This document shows, in pieces, positions 26,211-34,718 of a stretch of 57,664 nt of DNA. How positions within the stretch are numbered: position 1 is the first letter of the stretch; each line of letters starts with the position of its first letter. Both the position numbers and the translations under genes were made by a program. The stretch is taken from contig URWB01000001.1 in assembly GCA_900551415.1 (NCBI GenBank), forward strand, positions 1-57,664, written 5' to 3'. Source of the DNA: an uncultured Eubacteriales bacterium (lineage in GTDB: Bacteria; Bacillota; Clostridia; Peptostreptococcales; Anaerovoracaceae). Below the pieces are notes generated by a model. It was given only the letters and a program-made list of their open reading frames with translations. It did no database searches and was not told the DNA's origin.

Positions 26211-27521
26211 ATGAGTCAAAAACATTTACACAGCATTCATGTGAGCCATTACAAGCACACTGCCGGTTGTGCGACGGAAGTAATGCCAATCCCTGATGTT
26301 GTAAAAATTTCGATGTCTCAGCATATAGGAGCACCTTGCAAGCCATTAGTACAAAAAGGCGACTATGTAAAAGTAGGACAGCTTATTGGCGATACCGATG
26401 CTTTTGTCAGCGCACCTATCCACTCAAGTGTTTCCGGTACCGTAAAGGGTCTGGAGGAACAGCGCTCCGCTATGGGCGGCACAGACACACTTGTAGTCAT
26501 CGAAACAGACAAGAAACAAGAAGTTTACGAGGGAATCACGATTCCTGAAGCGAACGACCTGCCGGAATTCATCAAGGCGATCAGAGCCAGCGGTTTGGTA
26601 GGTTTGGGCGGCGCGTCCTTCCCGACGCACATCAAATTCAACCCGAAGAATATCGACGAGGTACATACCTTAATCGTCAACGCGGCTGAATGTGAACCGT
26701 TCATCACTTCTGACCACAGACTGATGCTTGAAGACGCGGAAGATCTGATCGCGGGCTGCCAGCTTCTGATGAAGTTCATCGGACTGGACGAGGGCTATAT
26801 CGGCATCGAAGAAAACAAGCCGGATGCCATCGAGCACCTCGACAAGCTGATTGCCGCAAAGGGCATCACCAATCTCAAGACATTCAAGCTGCAGGCAAGA
26901 TACCCGAAGGGCGCAGAGAGAGTCCTGCTTTATGAAATCACAGGCAAGACCATGAACGCCGGCGAAATTCCGGCCCAGCATGGCGTCATCCTTTCCAACG
27001 TAACGACCATCGCGTTTGTCGGTCAGTATTTCAGAACCGGCATGCCGCTGATCCAAAAGAGAATGACGGTAGACGGCGACGCGGTTGCGACTCCGAAGAA
27101 CGTCATGGCGCCGATCGGCACACAGATCTGCGACGTGATCGAATTCTGCGGCGGCTATAAAGAAGAACCGAAAAAGATCTTAATGGGCGGCCCGATGATG
27201 GGCAGAGCGATTTTCTCGGACGAGATGCCGATCGTTAAGAACAATAACGCGATTCTGGCTTTCTCCAAGGCACAGTCCATGGTGAAGGAAGAAACAGGCT
27301 GCATCAACTGCGGCAGATGTCACCAGGCATGTCCATTCGGTCTGATTCCGACCGCGCTTGCAAAGGCGTATGAAGCAAGAGACGCGCAGGCACTCTCCGA
27401 CCTCAAGGTCATGCAGTGCATGGAATGCGGCAGCTGCTCCTACATCTGTCCGGCGAGAAGACCGCTCGGCTTCATGAACAAGCTTGGAAAAGCAGTAGTA
27501 AAGGAGGCTGGAATTAAATAA
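26211..27521 (+). CDS. rnfC: Rnf complex subunit RnfC
   Basis: A 436-residue peripheral subunit of the Rnf ferredoxin:NAD oxidoreductase, which couples electron flow to Na+ or H+ export. It carries NAD/FMN-binding features: GLVGLGGASFPTHIKF near residue 127 and NAAECEPFITSDHRLM near residue 162. Two ferredoxin motifs lie near the C-terminus, CINCGRCHQACP (about 364) and CMECGSCSYICPARRP (about 403). The N-terminal barrel region has GDYVKVGQLIG, a lipoyl-like hairpin. It is the first gene of a complete rnfCDGEAB operon. The ATG is preceded by GAAAGGAAGG, and rnfD overlaps the stop codon by one base. Confidence 0.97.
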   Translation: MSQKHLHSIHVSHYKHTAGCATEVMPIPDVVKISMSQHIGAPCKPLVQKGDYVKVGQLIGDTDAFVSAPIHSSVSGTVKGLEEQRSAMGGTDTLVVIETDKKQEVYEGITIPEANDLPEFIKAIRASGLVGLGGASFPTHIKFNPKNIDEVHTLIVNAAECEPFITSDHRLMLEDAEDLIAGCQLLMKFIGLDEGYIGIEENKPDAIEHLDKLIAAKGITNLKTFKLQARYPKGAERVLLYEITGKTMNAGEIPAQHGVILSNVTTIAFVGQYFRTGMPLIQKRMTVDGDAVATPKNVMAPIGTQICDVIEFCGGYKEEPKKILMGGPMMGRAIFSDEMPIVKNNNAILAFSKAQSMVKEETGCINCGRCHQACPFGLIPTALAKAYEARDAQALSDLKVMQCMECGSCSYICPARRPLGFMNKLGKAVVKEAGIK

Positions 27522-28498
27522 TGGATAAGAAAACTTACAATAATTTATTAGTATCCTCCGCTCCGCATATCGTGACCAATATGGACACCACCAGAATCAT
27601 GATGATGGTGCTCATCGGACTGGCACCGTCTTTTTTGGTAAGTATCTACGTTTTTGGAGCGAGAGTCATTTCCCTGACCCTGGTCTGCGCTGTTGCCAGC
27701 GTATTCTTCGAATGGGCATGGAATAAACTGATGCACAAAAAACAGACCATCGGCGACCTGAGCGCGGTTCTGACAGGTGTACTGATCGCGTTCAACGTAC
27801 CTTCCGGTCTTCCTTACTGGATTGCCATCGTCGGCTGCTTCGTCGCGGTTATCGTCATCAAGCAGTTATTCGGCGGCATTGGCAAGAACGTCGCGAATCC
27901 GGCGATCACAGCCAGAATCGTGCTGTTCATCTCCTTCGCGACCGAAATGACCACATGGCCGGCTCCGAGAATGGCGGCAGACGCGACCTCTACAGCGACA
28001 CCGCTCGGCGTACTGGCTGAGGGTAATGCGGCTGAACTGCCGACCAACATGGAAATGTTCCTCGGCTATATCGGCGGTTCCATGGGCGAAGTCAGCGCGA
28101 TCGCGCTTCTGATCGGCGGTCTGTTCCTGATCTGGAAGAAGATCATCAGCCCGATCATTCCGGCCTGCTTCATCGGTACGGTATTCGTATTCGCAGCGAT
28201 TTACTACGGCGCAACAGGCGGAGACGCGCTCCACATGGCGATCTTCCACGTGCTGGCAGGCGGCGTGATGCTCGGCGCGTTCTTCATGGCGACCGACTAT
28301 GTCACGACTCCGTTATTACCGGGCGGAAAAGTTGTCTTTGGTATCGGCTGCGGTCTGATTACGATGATGATCAGACTGTGGGGTCAGTATCCGGAAGGTG
28401 TTTCCTTCTCCATCCTGATCATGAACTGCCTGACACCGCTCATCGACAGCTTCTTCCAGAAGAGAATGTATGGAGGTGCGAAAAAAAATGAAAAGTAA
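27521..28498 (+). CDS. rnfD: Rnf complex subunit RnfD
   Basis: A 325-residue membrane subunit with about nine hydrophobic segments. Around residue 155-162 it has ATSTATPLG, which corresponds to the S(T)-x-A-T site that receives covalent FMN in RnfD/NqrB proteins; the Thr near residue 160 is the likely acceptor. FGGIGKNVANPAITAR and a TDYVTTPLLPGGKVVFG segment in the second half are typical. The substrate-to-membrane step joins RnfC electrons to RnfG and the quinone-free ion pump. The start codon overlaps the rnfC stop, and rnfG begins inside the last codons. Confidence 0.97.
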   Translation: MDKKTYNNLLVSSAPHIVTNMDTTRIMMMVLIGLAPSFLVSIYVFGARVISLTLVCAVASVFFEWAWNKLMHKKQTIGDLSAVLTGVLIAFNVPSGLPYWIAIVGCFVAVIVIKQLFGGIGKNVANPAITARIVLFISFATEMTTWPAPRMAADATSTATPLGVLAEGNAAELPTNMEMFLGYIGGSMGEVSAIALLIGGLFLIWKKIISPIIPACFIGTVFVFAAIYYGATGGDALHMAIFHVLAGGVMLGAFFMATDYVTTPLLPGGKVVFGIGCGLITMMIRLWGQYPEGVSFSILIMNCLTPLIDSFFQKRMYGGAKKNEK

Positions 28499-29057
28499 TA
28501 GCTTTAAAGAATACATACAGCCAACCGTGGTACTGGTAGCGATTTGTCTGGTCATTACCTTCGCGCTGGCTTACGTAAACTCCATCACTGCACCGATCAT
28601 CGCAGACAACACTGCAAAAGCAGCTGACGCGGCGAGAGCGGAGCTGCTTCCGGCAGCGACCTCTTTCACCAAGTATGAGGGAGATTTGGTCGTTGCAGTA
28701 CCTGACAAGGTATTTGTCGAGGACTGCTACGTTGCGGACGGCGTCGGCATGGTCGTCACCGTTAAGACAGCTTCCTTCGGCGGTCTTTTGACCGAAATGG
28801 TCGGTATCGACAGCGAAGGCGCGATCACAGGCGTGAAGGTTACGGCACATGCGGATACCAAGGGTCTTGGCACCAAGGCGCATGACTCCGGTTATCTGGA
28901 GCAGTACAAGGGTCTGACAGAACTCGCGAACGCTGACAACATCAAGGGTGATTCCGCGGTGACTTTCATCAGCGGCGCGACGATTTCCTCCAACGGTGTT
29001 TACCAGGGAGTCTGCGCGGCACTTGCGCAATTTGAAGCAATAGGAGGTGCTAACTAA
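28488..29057 (+). CDS. rnfG: Rnf complex subunit RnfG, flavinylated
   Basis: A 189-residue protein with one N-terminal membrane helix (PTVVLVAICLVITFALAYV) and an extracytoplasmic FMN-binding domain. The flavinylation motif SGATISSNGV is at about residues 162-171, with Thr165 as the expected covalent FMN site placed by ApbE. GAITGVKVTAHADTKGLG is the second conserved block. The ATG at 28488 follows GGAGGTG at 8 bases; an in-frame start at 28470 lies inside rnfD without a ribosome binding site. The apbE gene needed for modification is in the same region at 33450. Confidence 0.96.
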   Translation: MKSNSFKEYIQPTVVLVAICLVITFALAYVNSITAPIIADNTAKAADAARAELLPAATSFTKYEGDLVVAVPDKVFVEDCYVADGVGMVVTVKTASFGGLLTEMVGIDSEGAITGVKVTAHADTKGLGTKAHDSGYLEQYKGLTELANADNIKGDSAVTFISGATISSNGVYQGVCAALAQFEAIGGAN

Positions 29058-29818
29058 TGAAAGAAAAAGTAAATAGATTAGCAGTCCTCACAAAGGGCAT
29101 CATCAAAGAAAACCCGAACCTCGTATTATTGCTGGGTACTTGTCCGACACTCGCGACGACATCCTCCGCGTTTAATGGTATGGGTATGGGTATCGCGGCG
29201 ACAGCGGTACTGATTTGTTCCAACATCGTAATCTCGCTGCTCGCGAAGATCATTCCGGATAAAGTCAGAATCCCATGCTATATCGTCGTTATCGCAGGAT
29301 TCGTAACGTTGGTACAGTTCATCGTACAGGCATTTGCTGAACCGCTGTACAATTCCCTCGGCGTATTCCTGCCGCTGATCGTAGTAAACTGTATCATTCT
29401 GGGCAGAGCCGAAATGTTCGCAAACAAGAACGGCGTGCTGGATTCCGCATTAGACGGCGTCGGCATGGGTCTTGGTTTCACCCTTTCCCTGACCTGCATC
29501 GGTGCAGTCAGAGAGATCATCGGCAACGGCACGATCTTCTCCGGATTCTTCCTGGGAAGCGAAGAGCTGGTACAGAAGCTGACCGTTTCCATTCCGTTCA
29601 TTTCCGAACACCCGATGCTGATCATCGCACTGGCTCCGGGCGGCTTCTTCGTCTATGCCTGCGCGATTGCAGTTGTGAATAAGATTCTTGCCTCCAAGGG
29701 CAAAAAGCCGAGAGACTTCGGATGCCAGGGCTGTGCGCTTGCTAGCATGTGCCAGCAGGAAAAGTGCATTTCCGAGCTCGACGGCGTGACAATCGAAAAG
29801 AAAGGAGTTGAAGCATAA
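29057..29818 (+). CDS. rnfE: Rnf complex subunit RnfE
   Basis: A 253-residue membrane protein with six hydrophobic segments. Conserved parts include NPNLVLLLGTCPTLATTS near the N-terminus (with the cysteine thought to ligate a membrane iron centre shared with RnfA), NCIILGRAEMFA and a second LSLTCIGAVREIIG segment. The C-terminal tail has CQGCALASMCQQEKC, a Cys-rich stretch seen in some clostridial RnfE proteins. It overlaps rnfG at its ATG and rnfA at its stop, the usual tight arrangement. Confidence 0.96.
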   Translation: MKEKVNRLAVLTKGIIKENPNLVLLLGTCPTLATTSSAFNGMGMGIAATAVLICSNIVISLLAKIIPDKVRIPCYIVVIAGFVTLVQFIVQAFAEPLYNSLGVFLPLIVVNCIILGRAEMFANKNGVLDSALDGVGMGLGFTLSLTCIGAVREIIGNGTIFSGFFLGSEELVQKLTVSIPFISEHPMLIIALAPGGFFVYACAIAVVNKILASKGKKPRDFGCQGCALASMCQQEKCISELDGVTIEKKGVEA

Positions 29819-30393
29819 TGGCACAGTGGCTGAGTATTTTAATCGGTATGATTTTAGTAAACAACTATGTTCTTGCTCAATTCCTCGGAATTTGTCCGTT
29901 CCTCGGCGTATCTAAAAAATTAGATTCCGCTGTCGGCATGGGCGTCGCGGTTACCTTCGTTATGGTGCTCGCGACAGCAGCAACATGGCCAATCATGCTT
30001 GTTCTGAACAAGTTTGAAATCGCTTATTTACAGACCATCGTATTCATTCTCGTTATCGCTGCACTGGTACAGTTCGTGGAAATGGTACTCAAAAAATTCA
30101 TTCCGGCACTGCATAAGTCCCTGGGTGTATACCTTCCGCTGATCACGACCAACTGCGCGGTACTCGGTGTATGTATCAACAACATCGACGCGGGCTATGG
30201 CTACGGTCTGGCTCTGATCAACTCTCTCGGCGCCGGCGTAGGCTTCCTGCTCGCGATGGTCATCTTCTCCGGAATGAGACAGAAGCTGGAAGGCAATACC
30301 GCTGTTCCCGCGCCGTTCCAGGGAGTTCCTATCACAATGACAACTGCGGCTATCCTGTCCCTTGCGTTCATGGGATTCGGCGGCTTAGTATAA
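29818..30393 (+). CDS. rnfA: Rnf complex subunit RnfA
   Basis: A 191-residue membrane subunit with six hydrophobic helices, structurally paired with RnfE in inverted topology. It holds NNYVLAQFLGICPFLGVS near the N-terminus, including the conserved Cys for the membrane iron-sulfur centre, and PLITTNCAVLGVCINN in the middle, the other half of that site. The ATG overlaps the rnfE stop codon (ATAATG). The spacing to rnfB is 16 bp with a GAAGGAGG site. Confidence 0.97.
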   Translation: MAQWLSILIGMILVNNYVLAQFLGICPFLGVSKKLDSAVGMGVAVTFVMVLATAATWPIMLVLNKFEIAYLQTIVFILVIAALVQFVEMVLKKFIPALHKSLGVYLPLITTNCAVLGVCINNIDAGYGYGLALINSLGAGVGFLLAMVIFSGMRQKLEGNTAVPAPFQGVPITMTTAAILSLAFMGFGGLV

Positions 30394-30409
30394 GAAGGAG
30401 GCGAAAAGA

Positions 30410-31264
30410 ATGAATCCAATTTTAACACCGGTATTATTGGTTGTAGCGCTTGGTTTCGTCTTTGCTGTCATCCTGACGATCGCGGCGAAGGTATTCTTCG
30501 TACCGGTAGACGAAACAGTTGTAAAATTAAGAGAAGCGCTTCCGGGCGCGAACTGCGGCGGCTGCGGATTCGCGGGCTGCGATGATTACGCGGCAGCTTT
30601 GGCGGCAGATCCGGAAGGCGTTGGCCCGAACAAATGTCCGGTCGGCGGCGCGGATTGCGCGGCGGCTTTGGCAGCGATTTTGGGCATTGAAGCAGGTTCC
30701 GCGGAACCGCAGGTAGCGACTGTGATGTGCAATGGCAACAAACAGGCCGCAAAATCCCTGTTGGAGTATGAAGGCATTCAGACCTGCAGCGCGGCATCAA
30801 ATCTGTTTGGCGGCATGAACCAGTGTAAGTACGGATGTCTGGGTCTGGGCGATTGTACCAGAGCCTGCAACTTCGACGCAATCAAGATCTGCGACGGTGT
30901 CGCGGTGGTTGCCAGAGAGCTTTGCACCGGCTGCGGCGCCTGCGCGGCAGCATGCCCGAAGCATGTCATCCGCATCGCTCCGGCGAAGAATAAGATTGTG
31001 GTGCAGTGTCACTCCGAGGACAAGGGCGCGGTTACCCGCAAGGCTTGCAGCAACGGCTGTATCGCTTGCGGCAAGTGCGCGAAGGTGTGTAAATTCGAAG
31101 CGATTACCATCGAGAACAACCATGCGTACATCGATCCGGAAAAGTGTAAGAACTGCGGCATGTGCGCAAAGGAATGTCCGACCAATGCGATCAACAACAT
31201 GAGAGCAAAAAGAAAACCGGCAGTAAAGGAAGAAGCTCCGGCCCCGGCACAGGCTGAGGCATAA
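30410..31264 (+). CDS. rnfB: Rnf complex subunit RnfB, polyferredoxin
   Basis: A 284-residue protein that accepts electrons from reduced ferredoxin. One N-terminal membrane helix (VLLVVALGFVFAVILTIAAK) is followed by the GANCGGCGFAGCDDYA cluster motif. The ferredoxin region contains CKYGCLGLGDCTRACNF, CTGCGACAAACP, CSNGCIACGKCAKVCKF and CKNCGMCAKECP. The last ~20 residues are Pro/Ala/Lys-rich. It is the final gene of rnfCDGEAB; a strong bidirectional terminator follows. Confidence 0.97.
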   Translation: MNPILTPVLLVVALGFVFAVILTIAAKVFFVPVDETVVKLREALPGANCGGCGFAGCDDYAAALAADPEGVGPNKCPVGGADCAAALAAILGIEAGSAEPQVATVMCNGNKQAAKSLLEYEGIQTCSAASNLFGGMNQCKYGCLGLGDCTRACNFDAIKICDGVAVVARELCTGCGACAAACPKHVIRIAPAKNKIVVQCHSEDKGAVTRKACSNGCIACGKCAKVCKFEAITIENNHAYIDPEKCKNCGMCAKECPTNAINNMRAKRKPAVKEEAPAPAQAEA

Positions 31265-31292
31265 GGCTGAACCTTTCTAAAAACAAAATAGA

Positions 31293-31358
31293 GCCCCGAC
31301 GGGACGTGCCAGGAGCCTCAGAAAATGAGCCTCCTGGGAAGAGTCCGTCGGGGCATTT
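31293..31358. terminator. Bidirectional terminator between rnfB and the EFR1 gene
   Basis: A long two-part hairpin. The outer arms start GCCCCGACGG (31293) and end with CCGTCGGGGC (31354). The inner arms are CCAGGAGCCTC and GAGCCTCCTGG. ATTTTG follows on the plus strand, and an A-rich run (31279-31290) gives U's on the minus strand. It serves both convergent transcripts. Confidence 0.9.
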
Positions 31359-31363
31359 TGTTA

Positions 31364-32191
31364 TCAGAGATAGAAACTGTTCGCGGCGCGTCTTGTGCCG
31401 TACATGGCTTCCAGTTCTTCTTTGTGATAGAGATAGCCCGCGTCATCATAATATTTAGCGCCTTGCGGGCATTTTTTGATGCAGGCGCCGCATTTGATGC
31501 AGATGCCGGGCACCTTGCTGACAGCCTGCGGATCGATCGCCCCCATTGGACAGACCGCCGCGCAGAGACCGCATTGGTTGCAGGAAACGCTTGTCAGAGG
31601 TTTCACCTTGCGGATATCGATAAAAACGCCATGGCGGTCACGCGGCTGATAGTAGCCTGCTTCTGCGTCTCCGTCAACAGCAATCGGAGCGGGCAGGGTG
31701 TCAAGTGCCGCTAGCGCGGCGAGCTTGCCGGTAACAGCATGCGCGAAGGTTTCGGCTTCCTTGAGATCCTCGGCGTCCGGCCGGCCCGCGCCGAGCGTGG
31801 TCGAAAAAGAATGCTCACACGAAAACGCCGCTGCCGCGATCGTATGGAAGTCATGCGCTTCGAGGATGTCGCGCAGCTCGATCAGGGAATTGTCGAAGGC
31901 GCGGTTGCCGAAGGTCACGATGGGAACGGCAAGCGCGCCGCTGCCGGCAATGGTGTCCAGATACTTGAGCAGGAGGTTCGGCAGCCGTCCCGCGTAGGTC
32001 GGACAGCCGAACAGGACAAGGTCAGTTTCCGCAAGTCGCGGGAAGCTGCCTCGCGCGCCTGGCAAAGTGAAATCGTAAAGAAACGATTCGATGCCGAGAT
32101 CGTCTGTGAGTGCTTCCGCGACCGCGCAGACGACCCGTTCAGTGGTGCCGGTAGGGCTAAAATAGATTTTGTAAAGGCGTTTGATTTCCAT
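31364..32191 (-). CDS. EFR1-family flavodoxin-ferredoxin
   Basis: A 275-residue fusion. The N-terminal flavodoxin-like domain (about 1-165) has the FMN phosphate loop FSPTGTTERVV and the GCPTYAGRLPN loop. The C-terminal ferredoxin has two motifs, CNQCGLCAAVCP (about 210) and CIKCGACIKKCP (about 237). Such proteins shuttle electrons, but the partners are uncharacterised for this family. It converges on the Rnf operon at a shared terminator and lies in the same direction as the Gx-transporter gene 43 bp upstream. An Rnf- or hydrogenase-linked role is inferred from position only. Confidence 0.9.
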   Translation of the reverse strand: MEIKRLYKIYFSPTGTTERVVCAVAEALTDDLGIESFLYDFTLPGARGSFPRLAETDLVLFGCPTYAGRLPNLLLKYLDTIAGSGALAVPIVTFGNRAFDNSLIELRDILEAHDFHTIAAAAFSCEHSFSTTLGAGRPDAEDLKEAETFAHAVTGKLAALAALDTLPAPIAVDGDAEAGYYQPRDRHGVFIDIRKVKPLTSVSCNQCGLCAAVCPMGAIDPQAVSKVPGICIKCGACIKKCPQGAKYYDDAGYLYHKEELEAMYGTRRAANSFYL

Positions 32192-32234
32192 AGTGTTACC
32201 TCACAATCGTGTTGAAATAATTTGCCCCTTGCAC

Positions 32235-32903
32235 TTAGCGGAAGTCCGCGGGCAGGCGTTTCTCGATGCTATACGCCAGGATGCCGATCAGGATACCGCT
32301 GATAAGTCCGCTAAAAAACAAGACGGCGAAATAGCTCATCAGGCTGAGGTTGGACATGATCGCGCAGGCGGTCAGAAGCTGCCCCAGATTATGCATGACG
32401 CCGCCGGCCATGCTGATGCCAACCATGCTAAACAGCTTCGTGCGATACAGCAGGTACATGATGAGGATGCTGAGAATGCCGCCGCCAAAGGAATAGAGCA
32501 TGCCGAACACACCGCTGAACAAAAGCCCGGCAATCACAATGCGCACGCAGTTGATGGCGAAGGCATAGCGGAAGCCCAGGCGGTAAAGGGCGATCAGGAT
32601 CACCAGATTCGCAAGACCGAGCTTGACGCCGGGAATCGGTACGGGAATCGGCACGAGTACCTCCACGTATGAAAATATCAGCGCGAGCGCAGCGAACATC
32701 GCGGCAAAGGCGAGCCTGCGCGTGCGGCCGGTACGAGAAGGCCCATAAAGCCCGTCGCGATTGCCGGTTTTGCGCGCGCCGGCTGTTTTGTGGAGCTCGT
32801 CGGCATGTGTCGCGACGCGCCCATCGGTTTTGCACACGCCGGTTTTGCGCGCGCCTTCCTCGCGCAAGGAAATCCCCGCGCGCGTCTTATCCGGAGATGA
32901 CAT
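32235..32903 (-). CDS. Gx-transporter family membrane protein
   Basis: About 222 residues. A basic, low-complexity N-terminal tail of about 55 residues precedes five to six membrane helices. PIPGVKLGLANLVILIALY is the hallmark of the family (PF07456, also labelled heptaprenyl diphosphate synthase component I-like). The start at 32903 is chosen because AAAGGAGG lies eight bases upstream on the coding strand; a longer frame back to 32975 runs deep into the NusG-II gene. The overlap with that gene is then 17 bases, indicating translational coupling. The substrate is unknown. The set NusG-II/Gx/ApbE near Rnf recurs in Clostridia and suggests a flavin- or quinone-linked role. Confidence 0.8.
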   Translation of the reverse strand: MSSPDKTRAGISLREEGARKTGVCKTDGRVATHADELHKTAGARKTGNRDGLYGPSRTGRTRRLAFAAMFAALALIFSYVEVLVPIPVPIPGVKLGLANLVILIALYRLGFRYAFAINCVRIVIAGLLFSGVFGMLYSFGGGILSILIMYLLYRTKLFSMVGISMAGGVMHNLGQLLTACAIMSNLSLMSYFAVLFFSGLISGILIGILAYSIEKRLPADFR

Positions 32904-33258
32904 CAACGCCACCTCCTTTGTGTTTGTCACCGATGATCTCAACCAAAATCTTGTTTGGCAGGCAGACGATGACATCCTTAGTCTGCGAAATGGCGCCTGT
33001 CTGCACGCAGACCTGATTCTTGCAGGAAGAAGAAGTCATTGCAACGGTGCCGTCTTTTATGGTAATATGATTTGTGTGACCATTTTGCTTGATTTCGATT
33101 TCCCGGTCCTCGCTGAGCGGATAGATGCCGTACAATTGACCGTCCACAGTGACGCGCACGTTTTCTCCGGTCATGCCGCCGGAAAGCGACAGCCACGAAA
33201 CGGCGATGCCAAAAATCAGCAGGCACACAAAAAGAAGGATATCTGCTTTTTTTATCAT
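32887..33258 (-). CDS. NusG domain II-like secreted/anchored protein
   Basis: A 123-residue protein with an N-terminal membrane anchor (DILLFVCLLIFGIAVSWLSL) and an extracytoplasmic beta domain. The order GQLYGIYPLSEDREIEI, then CKNQVCVQTGAIS with two cysteines four residues apart, then IVCLPNKILVEI is that of the NusG_II (PF07009) family. The Cys pair sits where other members have CxxxxC and could bind metal or form a disulfide. It leads the minus-strand unit, followed by the Gx-transporter with overlap, and is divergent from apbE. The function is unproven in the family. Confidence 0.85.
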   Translation of the reverse strand: MIKKADILLFVCLLIFGIAVSWLSLSGGMTGENVRVTVDGQLYGIYPLSEDREIEIKQNGHTNHITIKDGTVAMTSSSCKNQVCVQTGAISQTKDVIVCLPNKILVEIIGDKHKGGGVDVISG

Positions 33259-33449
33259 GTAAAATCTCCTGCGCGCAGATTTTCGCTTATCGTTGGCGGT
33301 ATGCCGGGCCGCGAAGGTCAGCGCGCTGTATGTTCAGGTTATATCGGCAAAAGCGGCTTGCGATATCAAAATGCGCTGTGCTTCGCAGAGAGGCACGCGG
33401 AAGATGATATATGCCGCACAGTGTTTTGCCGCATGGAAAGGAAAGGTTT

Positions 33450-34673
33450 ATGAAACGCGAAACGACCTGCCGGACGCGGGCGCAGCGGCTGCCAAAGCGG
33501 CCTTTGCGGCATCTGCTCGGTGTCTTGCTTGTAATTACTCTTATTATAGCACAAACGGGCTGTGCAGCCAACGAAAAAACAAATGACAATCAAGGAATCA
33601 GTAAGACGGGCTTCTATTTAGATACGATTTGCACGATTACGATTTTTGGCATCGAGGACGCGGACGGCAGCTTCGCGGCGGCAGACGAAGAAGAACAGCA
33701 GCGACAGCTGTATCAGCTGATTACGGACGCATTCAAACTCTGCGATTCTTACGAAAAAATTCTCAGCAAGACAATCGAGAACTCCGACATCGCGCGCGTC
33801 AACGCGGCGGGCGGCAAAGCGGTGGAGGTCAGCGACGCGACCATCGAGGTGTTGCAAAAGGGAATCGAATACGGACGTCTGTCGAACGGTGCGTTTGACA
33901 TCACAATCGGCAAAGCGACGGACCTCTGGAACTTCCACGACGCGGGCGATACGGCGCTTGCGGCAGAGGGCAGCGGAGAGAGCGCGGCAGACGAAGCGGT
34001 CGAGGGAGAGGTGGCGGCAGGCGAAGCCATGCCGGGTGAGATTCCAAATGCACAGGTATTGGCTGAGGCTATGCGGCATGTAGATTACAGCAAGGTTGAG
34101 ATCGACGGGAATACGGTTCGGCTTGCGGACCCAAAGATGGAGCTGGATCTGGGCGGTATTGCCAAGGGTTATATCGCCGACCGCGTGACCGCATTTTTGG
34201 AAGAGAAAGGCGTGCAGAGCGCGATCATCGACCTGGGCGGCAACATCGTTGCGCTCGGCGGCAAAGCGCGGTCTATGCTTGATACAGAGGCCGGAGAAAC
34301 GGATTTTCGCATTGGTATTAAAGATCCGCAGTCAGAGAGCGGCGCCTTGCTCGGCACACTGCCTGCATCGAATTTGACGGTGGTGACTTCGGGTACCTAT
34401 GAACGATATTTTATCGCCGGCGGCAAGAAGTATCACCACATTTTGGACAGCGAGACGGGCTATCCGACCGATACCGATGTCCTGTCCGCGACCATCATCG
34501 CCGCGAAGGGGCGTTCTGTCGATTGTGACGGACTTTCGACAACTTGCCTGGCATTGGGTATCGAAAACGCCCTCGCGCTGGTAAACAGCATCGAGGGCGT
34601 GGAAGCGATCCTGGTCGATACGAACGGGAAGGTGCATCAGACCAGCGAGGCGCTCAACTTCGCAAAAGCGTAG
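33450..34673 (+). CDS. apbE: FAD:protein FMN transferase, lipoprotein
   Basis: A 407-residue extracytoplasmic enzyme that attaches FMN from FAD to Ser/Thr in target proteins. A basic N-terminus and the hydrophobic stretch LLGVLLVITLIIAQTGC end in a lipobox, so it is a lipoprotein anchored outside the membrane. Motifs are FYLDTICTITIFG, FDITIGKATDLWNF, MELDLGGIAKGYIADR (FAD site) and SGTYERYF...YHHILD (metal site). An Ala/Glu-rich insertion of about 30 residues follows the LWNF block. The start at 33450 has AAAGGAAAGG upstream. Its targets are RnfG and probably RnfD from the same region. Confidence 0.94.
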   Translation: MKRETTCRTRAQRLPKRPLRHLLGVLLVITLIIAQTGCAANEKTNDNQGISKTGFYLDTICTITIFGIEDADGSFAAADEEEQQRQLYQLITDAFKLCDSYEKILSKTIENSDIARVNAAGGKAVEVSDATIEVLQKGIEYGRLSNGAFDITIGKATDLWNFHDAGDTALAAEGSGESAADEAVEGEVAAGEAMPGEIPNAQVLAEAMRHVDYSKVEIDGNTVRLADPKMELDLGGIAKGYIADRVTAFLEEKGVQSAIIDLGGNIVALGGKARSMLDTEAGETDFRIGIKDPQSESGALLGTLPASNLTVVTSGTYERYFIAGGKKYHHILDSETGYPTDTDVLSATIIAAKGRSVDCDGLSTTCLALGIENALALVNSIEGVEAILVDTNGKVHQTSEALNFAKA

Positions 34674-34718
34674 CCAAGGCATGCAGCCCGCAGCGCGGGA
34701 AGTCACTGCATTGATCGG

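Noticed and set aside
32904..32975. N-terminal extension of the Gx-transporter
   Set aside because: It lies wholly inside the NusG-II coding sequence, while an ideal AAAGGAGG stands just before the start at 32903.
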